From: JAKASX01 sp035534495
Lineage (GTDB): Bacteria > Acidobacteriota > Terriglobia > Acidiferrales > UBA7541
NCBI GenBank assembly: GCA_035534495.1
Contig: DATLRW010000024.1
Coordinates: forward strand, 1-14,750
Length of the DNA: 14,750 bases
Reading direction: 5' to 3'
Part shown: one piece after another, positions 1-7,033 of the stretch
How positions within the stretch are numbered: position 1 is the stretch's first letter
Layout: each line of letters begins with the position of its first letter
Program-made: the position numbers and the translations under genes
The notes under the pieces: model-generated
Databases searched by the model: none
What the model saw: the letters and a program-made list of their open reading frames with translations, nothing else
Told to the model about the DNA's origin: nothing

Positions 1-22
1 CTCGGTCGATAACGAGGGCTAG
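1..22 (+). CDS. C-terminal end of an upstream gene, probably secD (partial)
   Basis: Only the last six codons and the stop are visible (S-V-D-N-E-G, then TAG at 20-22). The frame is chosen because the stop lies 12 nt before the secF start and overlaps its likely ribosome binding site. In most bacteria secD lies directly upstream of secF, so this is probably the SecD C-terminus. The identity is inferred from context alone; six residues carry no family signal. Confidence 0.45.
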
Positions 23-34
23 GAAGCCGCAAAC

Positions 35-1288
35 ATGGAGTTTTTCAAGAGTCCGAACATCAACTGGATGGGCAAGGCGAAGTATTTCGCCGCCCTTTCC
101 GGCCTCCTGTTGCTCATCGGCTTGATCTCCTGGCTGCATCAGGGCGGCCTGCTCTACGGCATCGATTTCCGCGGCGGCACGCTGGTTTCTCTCCGCTTTG
201 CCTCGACGCCCCCCACGAGCAAGCTGCGCGCGGCGCTGGCGCAGCAAGGCCTGGGCGACAGCACCATTCAACGCAACTACGACCCATCCGATCCCTCTTC
301 GACCAACGATGTGCTGATCGCCATGAAGGAAACCGGCGGCGTGAGTCGGCGTCTCGACGCGGGACGCGCGGCGATTCTGAAGGCGCTCACCGCCCTTTTC
401 CCCGCGCCGTCGGGAAAGCAGGATTTCAACGCTGCTACGCCCGATGGTCTGGCCGGTTTTCTGACGCACCAGGATCCTCTGCAGCTCGGCGTCTCGGCCG
501 CTCCTCGCTACCAGCAGCTGGCCCAGGCCCTGTTGCATTACCGCGACACCGACAGCGGGGGAATCGTGAAATCCATCGGCGACCTGGGGAAGGCGCCGGG
601 CGCGACGCCGGCGGTGGTGGCCAGCCTGGAGCAGGGGTTTTACGCCGGTCCGTACGTGATTCGCGACGTTCAGATCGTCGGTCCGCAGGTAGGTTCGCAG
701 CTGCGCCGGCAGGCGGTTCTGGCGACCCTCTATGCGTTGGCGGGCATGTTGATATATATTGCTTTCCGCTTCGAATGGGTCTACGGGGCGGCAGCCGTCA
801 TCGCCGTGTTTCACGACGTGCTGATTACACTGGGGTTTTTCTGCTTGTTTCATTACGAAATTTCTTTGACGGTGATCGCCGCACTGCTCACACTAGTGGG
901 CTATTCGATGAACGACACGATCGTGATTTTCGATCGCGTTCGCGAAAACCTCCGGCTGATGCGGCGCGAGTCGTTCCCGGAAATCGTGAACCGCTCGATC
1001 AACCAGACCCTGTCGCGAACGATTTTGACGAGCAGTCTGACGTTTTTGGCCGTATTGGTTCTGTTTCTGCTGGGCGGAAGCGTGTTGCGGTCCTTTGCTT
1101 TTGCCATGGTGGTGGGAGTTGTGGTAGGAACCTATTCCAGCTTTGGGATTGCAGCGCCGATTGTTGTGCTCTGGACCCGGTTTCGGGGAGAGAAGACGGC
1201 GGGCGGCGCGGCGTCCGGTTCGGGCGGCCGGCAACCGAAACACGCGCGCGCGGGAGAGCGGCGCTTGGCAGCTGCCGGGAGGAGGTAG
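35..1288 (+). CDS. secF: Protein translocase subunit SecF with enlarged periplasmic domain
   Basis: SecF is an inner-membrane partner of SecD and SecYEG; it uses the proton-motive force to help late steps of protein export. TM1 is at about residues 17-36, followed by GIDFRGGTL (42-50), which is typical of the family. The C-terminal half has five hydrophobic segments (about 226-380) and the SecF hallmarks FHD (259-261) and GYSMNDTIVIFDRVREN (289-305). The protein has 417 residues against 323 in E. coli SecF. The excess is a periplasmic insert at about 104-200 and a basic Gly/Arg-rich cytoplasmic tail (about 384-417). ATG 35 is preceded by AGGAAG (21-26). The end of the gene carries the ribosome binding site of tonB, so the two are probably translationally coupled. 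Family assignment is very secure; the role of the insert is unknown. Confidence 0.96.
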   Translation: MEFFKSPNINWMGKAKYFAALSGLLLLIGLISWLHQGGLLYGIDFRGGTLVSLRFASTPPTSKLRAALAQQGLGDSTIQRNYDPSDPSSTNDVLIAMKETGGVSRRLDAGRAAILKALTALFPAPSGKQDFNAATPDGLAGFLTHQDPLQLGVSAAPRYQQLAQALLHYRDTDSGGIVKSIGDLGKAPGATPAVVASLEQGFYAGPYVIRDVQIVGPQVGSQLRRQAVLATLYALAGMLIYIAFRFEWVYGAAAVIAVFHDVLITLGFFCLFHYEISLTVIAALLTLVGYSMNDTIVIFDRVRENLRLMRRESFPEIVNRSINQTLSRTILTSSLTFLAVLVLFLLGGSVLRSFAFAMVVGVVVGTYSSFGIAAPIVVLWTRFRGEKTAGGAASGSGGRQPKHARAGERRLAAAGRR

Positions 1289-1291
1289 GGT

Positions 1292-2014
1292 GTGTTTGAC
1301 GAATTAGTCGTATCGAGTGCGCATCGCCGCAAGACCCATACGCGGTGGACCATTGTGGTTTCACTGCTGGGGCAAGTGGCCGTCCTTGCGGTGCTGATTC
1401 TGATTCCGCTGATCTACACGCAGGCGCTTCCCACGGAGATGATGACGACTTTGCTGGTGGCACCGCCACCACCGCCGCCACCACCGCCGCCGCCGCCAAA
1501 GACTGCGGTCGTCGTGAAGCCACCACCGTCCTTCATCCAGCACAACCAGATGGTGGCCCCGAAGGTCATTCCCAAAAACGTCACCATCGTGAAGGAACAG
1601 CAGACACCGAATATGGACAGCGGGATTTACGGCGGCGTCGCCAGCGGGTCGGCCAGTGCCCTGGGGGGCATCCTCGGCGGTTCCGGGCCGGCGCCACCAC
1701 CGCCGCCCAAGCCTGTCGTTCCGCAGATCATTCACGTCGGCGGTAACGTGCAGCAAGCCAAGCTGGTCCGGCAGCCCATGCCCATATATCCGGCCATTGC
1801 GAAGGCGGCCCGGATCCAGGGCACGGTCGTGCTGCACGCGATCATTGCGAAAGACGGCACGATCAAGCAGTTGCAATTCGTTTCCGGTCCACCGTTGCTG
1901 GTGCAGGCGGCGATGAACGCCGTTCGTCAGTGGCAGTATCAACCAACGCTGTTGAACGGCCAGCCGGTGGAAGTTGACACGATTATCTCGGTTGTATTTA
2001 CCCTGGGCGGGTAA
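1292..2014 (+). CDS. tonB: Energy transducer TonB
   Basis: TonB spans the periplasm and passes energy from ExbB-ExbD to outer-membrane receptors. The 240-residue protein has a short cytoplasmic N-terminus with basic residues, one TM anchor (about 20-42), a run of 12 prolines (58-69), a Gly/Ser/Pro-rich spacer with a second run of five prolines, and a C-terminal TonB domain (about 159-240). That domain contains PIYPAIAKAARIQGTVVL and the W-Q-Y-Q-P element, as expected for TonB family C-termini. The start is GTG at 1292, 3 nt after the secF stop. GGAGG at 1280-1284 lies 7 nt upstream and inside secF, so translation is probably coupled. exbB and two exbD genes follow directly, completing a Ton motor. 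The long proline run implies dependence on elongation factor P. Confidence 0.95.
   Translation: MFDELVVSSAHRRKTHTRWTIVVSLLGQVAVLAVLILIPLIYTQALPTEMMTTLLVAPPPPPPPPPPPPKTAVVVKPPPSFIQHNQMVAPKVIPKNVTIVKEQQTPNMDSGIYGGVASGSASALGGILGGSGPAPPPPPKPVVPQIIHVGGNVQQAKLVRQPMPIYPAIAKAARIQGTVVLHAIIAKDGTIKQLQFVSGPPLLVQAAMNAVRQWQYQPTLLNGQPVEVDTIISVVFTLGG
1463..1498 (+). repeat. CCG/CCA codon run encoding 12 prolines in tonB
   Basis: Twelve consecutive proline codons, a mixture of CCG and CCA, form a trinucleotide-like tract within tonB. It encodes the rigid polyproline start of the periplasmic spacer. The alternation of CCG and CCA breaks the perfect repeat, so slippage should be limited. Any length change would stay in frame and only alter spacer length. 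Confidence 0.85.
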
Positions 2015-2030
2015 CGGCCGCATCGAAGGC

Positions 2031-2042
2031 CGCAAGCTTGCG
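2031..2042. repeat. Perfect 12-bp palindrome between tonB and exbB
   Basis: CGCAAGCTTGCG is identical to its own reverse complement. It sits 16 nt after the tonB stop in the 77-nt gap before exbB, the longest gap inside the operon. It has no loop and no T tract, so it is not a terminator. It could be a protein-binding site or an RNA processing point, but a chance palindrome is also possible. Confidence 0.4.
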
Positions 2043-2075
2043 CAGGAATCGAATCTTTAGTTTTGGATTGACTAT

Positions 2076-2081
2076 AGGAGG
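2076..2081 (+). promoter_or_regulatory. Consensus Shine-Dalgarno fixing the exbB start
   Basis: AGGAGG is a full anti-16S match 10 nt before ATG 2092. It supports that start over the longer in-frame TTG at 2038, which would place this site inside the coding region. An out-of-frame ATG at 2084 is only 2 nt away from it and is too close to be used. Confidence 0.8.
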
Positions 2082-2091
2082 AAATGATCCG

Positions 2092-2823
2092 ATGGCAGCT
2101 AACCTCTCACTGGCGGGCCTCTGGCTGCAGACGTCAGGTGGTTTCGACCTGCGCAGCATGTGGGCCTCGATGGGCGTACCGGCAAAACTCGTCGTGGTTG
2201 TCCTGTTCATTATGTCGATCTGGTCGATCGCTATCATGATCGATCGGGCGCTGATGTACAGTGCGGCAAGGAAGCAGTCGCGTTTGTTCGTGCAACAGGT
2301 GGCGTCGGCGCTCAAGGACAATAAACTGGACGAGGCGATTTCGATCGCGGAGAAGAACAAGAAGAGCCACATCGCGAAAGTCGTCGCCACGGGCCTGGCC
2401 GAATTCCAAGCGGCTTCGGCGCAGGTTCCCGAGGATGAAGTCATCGATGCGGCCAAGCGCGGCTTGGAGCGGTCGGTGGCCATCGTGCATGCCGAGATGA
2501 AGCGGGGCTTGGGCGGACTGGCGACGATCGGAGCCACGGCTCCCTTCGTGGGGCTGTTCGGTACCGTGCTCGGCATCATTCACGCGTTCCAGGGCATTCA
2601 ATCGCAGAAGGCCACCGGGCTTTCCGCGGTTGCCGGCGGTATTTCCGAGGCCCTGGTCACGACCGCTCTCGGCCTTTTCGTGGCGGTGCCGGCGGTGTGG
2701 ACGTACAATTACTTCAACAGCCGAGTCGAGGCTTTCGACGTGGAAATGGACAACTCCTCGATGGAGTTGATCAACTACTTCATTACGCGCCGGGCTTCGG
2801 CGAACTCTGTCAAAAAGAGCTAA
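2092..2823 (+). CDS. exbB: ExbB/TolQ/MotA-family proton channel protein
   Basis: ExbB forms the pentameric inner-membrane channel that, with ExbD, turns proton flow into mechanical work on TonB. From ATG 2092 the protein has 243 residues. Three TM segments are at about 32-51, 142-165 and 187-208, the usual ExbB layout with a large cytoplasmic loop between TM1 and TM2. The family motif GATAPFVGLFGTVLGI (148-162) includes the conserved TM2 Thr. TM3 has A-L-V-T-T-A-L-G (188-194), another family hallmark with Thr residues lining the channel. It lies 77 nt after tonB and 21 nt before the first exbD. TolQ is an alternative name for such sequences, but the neighbouring tonB favours ExbB. Confidence 0.93.
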   Translation: MAANLSLAGLWLQTSGGFDLRSMWASMGVPAKLVVVVLFIMSIWSIAIMIDRALMYSAARKQSRLFVQQVASALKDNKLDEAISIAEKNKKSHIAKVVATGLAEFQAASAQVPEDEVIDAAKRGLERSVAIVHAEMKRGLGGLATIGATAPFVGLFGTVLGIIHAFQGIQSQKATGLSAVAGGISEALVTTALGLFVAVPAVWTYNYFNSRVEAFDVEMDNSSMELINYFITRRASANSVKKS

Positions 2824-2844
2824 CAGGCATAAGGTAGGTATCTG

Positions 2845-3291
2845 ATGGCGCGTAAGCCAAGAACCGGCGAAACCATGTCGGAGCCGAACGTGGTTCCGAT
2901 GACGGACGTGATGCTCGTGTTGCTGATCATCATGATGGTGATTACTCCGATGTTGCAGAAGGGCATGTCGGTCAATCTGGCCAAGGTGAATAACCCGGTC
3001 AAAATGACCGATGCCAACAAGGACAACGCCATCATCGTATCGGTGGCTCGCGATGGAACGCTGTATCTGAAGACGACGAGGATCAACCTCAACGAGCTGA
3101 CTTCGGATATCCAAAGCGAGATCAAGAATCGACTCCACAAAGTCGTGTTCATCAAGAGCGATGAACGGGCCAAGTACGGCGCCGTCGTTCAGGCGGTCGA
3201 CGATATCCGGGCGGCGGGCGTCGAGCAGTTGGGTCTGATCACGGAGAAGAGCCCGGCCGAATTGACCGGTGCGCCGAAACTGGGTAGCTAG
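2845..3291 (+). CDS. exbD: Biopolymer transport protein ExbD, first paralog
   Basis: ExbD is the single-TM partner inside the ExbB pentamer. This 148-residue copy starts N-V-V-P-M-T-D-V (15-22), followed by a TM helix to about residue 39. Asp21 matches the conserved membrane aspartate that carries protons in ExbD/TolR. The periplasmic domain includes IIVSVARDGTLYL and a C-terminal V-D-D-I-R-A-A-G-V-E-Q-L-G-L-I-T segment, typical of the ExbD fold. AAGGTAGG at 2831-2838 lies 6 nt before ATG. It is followed 44 nt later by a second, clearly different exbD, so the motor may carry an ExbD heterodimer. Confidence 0.93.
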   Translation: MARKPRTGETMSEPNVVPMTDVMLVLLIIMMVITPMLQKGMSVNLAKVNNPVKMTDANKDNAIIVSVARDGTLYLKTTRINLNELTSDIQSEIKNRLHKVVFIKSDERAKYGAVVQAVDDIRAAGVEQLGLITEKSPAELTGAPKLGS

Positions 3292-3335
3292 CGCAGGTGA
3301 GATCGTAATGCTCGAAGGAAGCAGGGGGTGTCAGG

Positions 3336-3773
3336 ATGGGCATGCAGGTAGGCGGTAGCAGCGGGGGACCCCGGAAAGATCCGAACGTGGTTCCCTTGAT
3401 CGATGTCCTTCTGGTGTTGATCATCATTTTCATGGCGATCACGCCGACGACGCCGGTGGGTCTGGACGCGCAGGTTCCCCAGCCCACGCCGCCCAATCAG
3501 AAGGTAAACCAGCAAATGCAGCAGCGAACCATCGTCGTGCAGGTGGCGGCGGACGGCAGCTTGAAGATCAACCAGAATTCGGTGACCTGGGACCAACTGG
3601 GGACACAGTTGACCGATGTCTTCAAGGAGCGGGCGCCGGGTGACCGGGTGGCCTTCATCAAGGGCGACGACAACGTGGAGTTTGCCTACGTCGCCCGGGC
3701 GATCGACATCATGCACAATTCTGACATCGAAAAGGTCGGGTTGATCACCAAGAATATGCAACAGGGCCAGTAG
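3336..3773 (+). CDS. exbD: Biopolymer transport protein ExbD, second paralog
   Basis: This second ExbD/TolR-family protein has 145 residues. It has a Gly/Ser-rich cytoplasmic N-terminus, then D-P-N-V-V-P-L-I-D-V with Asp23 as the conserved proton-carrying residue, a TM helix to about 41, and a periplasmic domain with TIVVQVAADGSLKI and a C-terminal IDIMHNSDIEKVGLITKN segment. It differs from the first copy outside the TM motif, especially in the Pro/Gln-rich linker at about 48-64, so it is an old paralog and not a recent duplicate. ATG 3336 has G-rich sequence at 3321-3328 as a possible ribosome binding site. ATG 3342, two codons on, is an almost equally good start. Confidence 0.92.
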   Translation: MGMQVGGSSGGPRKDPNVVPLIDVLLVLIIIFMAITPTTPVGLDAQVPQPTPPNQKVNQQMQQRTIVVQVAADGSLKINQNSVTWDQLGTQLTDVFKERAPGDRVAFIKGDDNVEFAYVARAIDIMHNSDIEKVGLITKNMQQGQ

Positions 3774-3797
3774 CTGGCCGTTCGGCGTTTCGCTTGA

Positions 3798-3811
3798 GGC
3801 CGGCTACGGCC
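3798..3811 (+). other. Short hairpin between exbD and the TPR gene
   Basis: GGCCG (3798-3802) and CGGCC (3807-3811) can pair around a 4-nt loop, 12 nt before the ribosome binding site of the TPR gene. There is no T tract. It may only lower expression of the last gene or protect RNA; at this GC content it could be chance. Confidence 0.25.
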
Positions 3812-3835
3812 GAGGTTCGTGGGGAGGAGTTGGCG

Positions 3836-4675
3836 ATGCGTTGCCGAGAGGGTGTGTGGAGGGCGGGCCTAGTGGTGGCTCTGGCAGCCGGGCTGACCGG
3901 TGTCGCCGGATGCAACAAACTGCGGGCTCGTGATCTATTGAATCGCGGTGTGCAGGCTTACAAGGTCGCGAAGTTCGACGAGGCGGAAGAGGACTTTAAG
4001 CAGGCGTCGCAACTGGATCCGACACTGAAGATTGCCCGGATCTATCTGGCGACGGCCTATGCCAGCCAATTTGTCCCGGGTTCGCCGTCTCCCGACAACC
4101 TGCAATACGGCCAGGAAGCCATCGCCCAGTTCAAAAAAGTCCTGGATGCCGATCCGAACAATCTATCCGCCATCGACGGAATCGGCTCGATGCTCTACAA
4201 CCTGGGCACAACCCCGTTTTCCGAGCAGGAGCTCAACAAGGCGAAGACCTATCATGAAAGGCATATCCAGTTGCAGCCCGACGCGGCCCAGCCGTATTAC
4301 TGGGTGGGCGTGATCGATTGGACTCTGGCCTTCCATGCGAACCGGGACCTGCGGACCGAGTACAACAGCCATATCAAGAGGGCGAAGGACGCCATTACGT
4401 TCAACGATCCCCTGCCTCCCAAGCTGCGCGACCAGTTCTCGACCAGCTACGGCCAGACCGTTGACGAAGGCATCCAGGCCGTGAAGAAAGCAATCCAACT
4501 GCGTCCCGATTACGCCGACGCGATGGCTTATCTTAATCTGCTCTACCGGCAGAAGGCCGATATGGTCGCTTCGAGCCAGGACCGTGCCGACCTGTTGAAA
4601 CAGGCTGACGACCTGGTCAACGAGGTGAAGGAAATCCAGCAGAAGGAAGCCGCTGCCCCGAAGTCCAAAAGCTGA
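3836..4675 (+). CDS. TPR-repeat lipoprotein at the end of the Sec/Ton operon
   Basis: The protein has 279 residues from ATG 3836. A lipoprotein signal spans 1-26: basic start, hydrophobic stretch 11-22, then lipobox V-A-G-C with Cys26 as the lipid anchor. Tetratricopeptide-like helices follow: 31-64 (GVQAYKVAKFDEAEEDFKQA), about 91-150, and about 205-258 (AIQLRPDYADAMAYL). TPRs are protein-docking scaffolds, so it is probably a periplasmic or membrane-anchored partner of an envelope complex. Its place after tonB-exbB-exbD-exbD suggests a link with the Ton motor, but this is inference. GGGAGGAG at 3822-3829 sits 6 nt before ATG 3836, so the upstream in-frame TTG at 3794 is rejected; that start would also spoil the signal peptide. 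The operon terminator follows 14 nt after the stop. Confidence 0.88.
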   Translation: MRCREGVWRAGLVVALAAGLTGVAGCNKLRARDLLNRGVQAYKVAKFDEAEEDFKQASQLDPTLKIARIYLATAYASQFVPGSPSPDNLQYGQEAIAQFKKVLDADPNNLSAIDGIGSMLYNLGTTPFSEQELNKAKTYHERHIQLQPDAAQPYYWVGVIDWTLAFHANRDLRTEYNSHIKRAKDAITFNDPLPPKLRDQFSTSYGQTVDEGIQAVKKAIQLRPDYADAMAYLNLLYRQKADMVASSQDRADLLKQADDLVNEVKEIQQKEAAAPKSKS

Positions 4676-4689
4676 TCCGGACGGGTTCC

Positions 4690-4727
4690 AATCGGTTGGC
4701 CCCTGACGGGGCCAACCGATTTTTTTT
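4690..4727 (+). terminator. Strong rho-independent terminator of the Sec/Ton operon
   Basis: A perfect 14-bp stem (AATCGGTTGGCCCC at 4690-4703 with GGGGCCAACCGATT at 4708-4721) closes a TGAC loop and runs into eight T residues (4720-4727). It begins 15 nt after the TPR gene stop. This is one of the clearest signals in the window and marks the end of the operon. Confidence 0.96.
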
Positions 4728-4750
4728 CTTCTCCGCTCCGCCGAGAAACC

Positions 4751-6949
4751 ATGTCTAGCGAAGCCAATTCTGTCAGCATCGCCGCTCGCCGGGCGCTCGA
4801 TCTGCGTTTCATCGATCTTCTCGAGAAGGTCCGGCAGATCCGTCCGAACGAGAATCTCGACCTGCTGCGAAAGGCCTACGACTTCGCCTCGGAACAGCAC
4901 GCCGAGCAGCAGCGGGATTCGGGCGAGCCCTACCTCTCCCATCCGCTCGCCGTCGCTCACCTGCTCGCCGACATGCGGCTGGACGTGGCCACGCTGTCGG
5001 CCGCGTTGCTGCACGATATCGTCGAGGACACCAAGATCCCGAGCGCCAAAATCGCCGAGCAGTTTGGCGAGGAGGTCGCCCGGCTGGTGGAAGGGACGAC
5101 GAAGATCGGCCGGCTGGATCTGCTCGCGCCGGAAGCCCGCCAGGCGGAAAACGTCCGGAAAATGCTGCTGGCGATGGTGAACGATGTCCGCGTGGTCCTG
5201 ATCAAACTGGCGGACCGGCTGCACAACATGCGCACGCTCGACTACCTGCCGGCCGAGCGGCAGCAGCGCATTTCCCGCGAAACCCTGGGTATTTACGCCC
5301 CGATCGCGCACCGGCTCGGCATGGGCGCGATGCGTGGCGAGCTGGAGGATCTGTCCTTCAGCTATCTGGAACCGCAGGCCTACCTCGACCTGCGAAGCCG
5401 GGTCGAATCGAAGCGCAAATTCCACGAAAAGTTCCTGAGCGAAGTGCAGGAACAGATTCGCAAGACGCTCGAGGAAAACGGCATCCCGGCCGAGGTCGAG
5501 GGCCGCATCAAGCGTCTCTACTCGATCCACCTGAAGAGCCAGCGCCAGCAACGCACCCTGGACCAGATTTACGACCTGCTGGCCGTCCGCGTGATCACCG
5601 ACACGGTGCGGAACTGCTATGCGGCGCTCGGCGTCATCCACCAGATCTGGCCCCCGGTTCCCGGCCGCTTCAAGGATTACATCGCGATGCCGCGCCCGAA
5701 CCTCTATCAGTCGCTGCACAGCACCGTGATCCGCGGCGGGCAGCCCCTCGAAGTGCAGATCCGCACCCAGGAAATGCACCGGATCGCCGAATACGGCGTC
5801 TGCGCGCACTGGCGTTACAAGGAGGGGCCCGGCGGCCAGGTTTCCCCGCGCGATGAGCAGCGCGTCGCCTGGCTTCGCCAGCTGATCGAGTGGGTGCAGG
5901 AGATGGAGGAGCCCAGCGAGTTCCTCTCCACGCTGAGCGTCGATCTCTATCCGGAAGAGGTTTATACGTTTACGCCCAAGGGCCACGTGATCGTGCTCCC
6001 GCGCGACGCCACGCCCATCGATTTCGCCTACGCCATACACACCGAGGTCGGCCATGAATGCGTGGGCGCCAAGGTGAACTCGCAGGTCGTGCCCCTGCGG
6101 CATCCGCTGGCGAACGGCGACGTCGTCGAAATTCTGACGCAGAAGGGACACGCCCCGAGCCGGGACTGGCTGAGCTTCGTGCACACCTCCCGCGCCCGGA
6201 GCAAGATCCGGCAGTGGATCAACCTGCAGGAGAGCCGCCGCGCCACCGAAGTTGGCCGGCGCCTGCTCGAAAAGGAAGCCCGGGAGCATGGTCTCAGCCT
6301 GAAGAAGCTGGACCGGGAGCTCGTCAAGGTCGCCTCCGATTACGGCTGCAGCAGCATCGACGATCTCTGCGCCAGCATCGGGTACGGCAAGCTGGCCGCG
6401 CGTCAGGTCCTTGCCAAGACCAGCGGAGAACCGCTGGCCGAGAAGCGCCCCCCGGAAACGCCGAAATTGGCCTCGACGGTGAAACGGATGCTCGGGATGC
6501 ACGAACCGGCCGTCCTGGTGCGCGGCCAGGACGACGTGCTCGTCTTCCGGGCCTCCTGCTGCAATCCGATCCCCGGCGACGATATTGTCGGTTACATCAC
6601 GCGCGGCCGCGGCGTGGCGGTCCATCACGCGAATTGCCCGAACGTGCAGAATCTGCTGTACGAAACCGAGCGCCGCATCGTGGTCGAATGGGCGCCGCAG
6701 TCGGTCGGCACCTATTCGGTCCGTTTGCGCGTGTATGCGGAGGACAAACCCGGGGTTCTGGCCGGCATCACGGCTTCGATCAGCGAAGCCGAGGCCAACA
6801 TCCGCTCGCTTGAAAGCACCAGCGACGATCTCCGCGCTCGAATCGAAATCCTGATCGATCTGACCGATCACAGGCAGCTCGACCGTATCGTGGCCTCGAT
6901 CCGGCGCGTTCCGGGGATTTTCGACGTCGAGCGGGTCTACAACGTGTAA
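4751..6949 (+). CDS. rsh: Bifunctional (p)ppGpp synthetase/hydrolase, RelA/SpoT (Rsh) family
   Basis: This cytoplasmic enzyme makes and degrades the alarmone (p)ppGpp, the signal of the stringent response. The length (732 residues) is normal. The N-terminal HD hydrolase is intact: His50, HDIVEDT (88-94) and KLADRLHNMRT. The synthetase domain (about 250-350) has Asp275, Glu334 in E-V-Q-I-R-T and PNLYQSLHSTV. Its RFKD motif (306-309) is the RXKD form known from bifunctional enzymes, not the EXDD form of synthetase-only RelA. The TGS domain is at about 398-460. The CC/zinc-finger region has Cys603-Cys604 and H-H-A-N-C, and the ACT domain spans about 655-732. ATG 4751 fits family N-termini but has no good ribosome binding site. 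It lies only 23 nt after the T tract of the preceding terminator, so its promoter is hard to place. Confidence 0.96.
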   Translation: MSSEANSVSIAARRALDLRFIDLLEKVRQIRPNENLDLLRKAYDFASEQHAEQQRDSGEPYLSHPLAVAHLLADMRLDVATLSAALLHDIVEDTKIPSAKIAEQFGEEVARLVEGTTKIGRLDLLAPEARQAENVRKMLLAMVNDVRVVLIKLADRLHNMRTLDYLPAERQQRISRETLGIYAPIAHRLGMGAMRGELEDLSFSYLEPQAYLDLRSRVESKRKFHEKFLSEVQEQIRKTLEENGIPAEVEGRIKRLYSIHLKSQRQQRTLDQIYDLLAVRVITDTVRNCYAALGVIHQIWPPVPGRFKDYIAMPRPNLYQSLHSTVIRGGQPLEVQIRTQEMHRIAEYGVCAHWRYKEGPGGQVSPRDEQRVAWLRQLIEWVQEMEEPSEFLSTLSVDLYPEEVYTFTPKGHVIVLPRDATPIDFAYAIHTEVGHECVGAKVNSQVVPLRHPLANGDVVEILTQKGHAPSRDWLSFVHTSRARSKIRQWINLQESRRATEVGRRLLEKEAREHGLSLKKLDRELVKVASDYGCSSIDDLCASIGYGKLAARQVLAKTSGEPLAEKRPPETPKLASTVKRMLGMHEPAVLVRGQDDVLVFRASCCNPIPGDDIVGYITRGRGVAVHHANCPNVQNLLYETERRIVVEWAPQSVGTYSVRLRVYAEDKPGVLAGITASISEAEANIRSLESTSDDLRARIEILIDLTDHRQLDRIVASIRRVPGIFDVERVYNV

Positions 6950-6989
6950 GACGGGCCAGGGCCCGGCGCACGCGAAATTGTAGATTCGG

Positions 6990-7030
6990 CTTTTCCTTTC
7001 CTCCTCTTACCCTTCTCGTACCCTTCCCTT
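6990..7030 (+). promoter_or_regulatory. Pyrimidine-rich leader with direct repeats before the pseudopeptidase gene
   Basis: Of 41 nt just before ATG 7034, only three are purines. TACCCTTC occurs twice (7008-7015 and 7019-7026), starting 11 bp apart, about one helical turn. There is no Shine-Dalgarno sequence, so translation may start through S1-type binding to the pyrimidine tract, or the repeats may bind a regulator. Neither role is proven. Confidence 0.35.
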
Positions 7031-7033
7031 ACA

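Noticed and set aside
2038..2091. In-frame TTG start giving exbB an 18-residue N-terminal extension
   Set aside because: A consensus AGGAGG lies 10 nt before ATG 2092, and the extension resembles no ExbB N-terminus.
2213..2250. Cluster of GATC/CGATCG palindromes in exbB
   Set aside because: It lies inside the first TM coding region and is explained by Ile, Asp and Ser codons; no sign of a separate function.
2134..3138. A 334-codon minus-strand open frame opposite exbB and exbD
   Set aside because: It spans two real genes on the other strand and is His/Arg-rich, typical of antisense translation.
3794..3835. In-frame TTG start for the TPR lipoprotein
   Set aside because: ATG 3836 has a strong ribosome binding site and gives a proper lipoprotein signal; the longer form would bury it.
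4163..6871. A 902-codon open frame on the minus strand opposite rsh and the TPR gene
   Set aside because: It runs antisense through two clear genes and a strong terminator, has no recognisable domain and no ribosome binding site. Long antisense frames are expected opposite GC-rich genes with G/C at third codon positions.
6952..6965. Hairpin just after the rsh stop (CGGGC/GCCCG) as a terminator
   Set aside because: The stem is only 5 bp and is followed by CGCACGCG, not a T tract; it could at most be a weak pause site.
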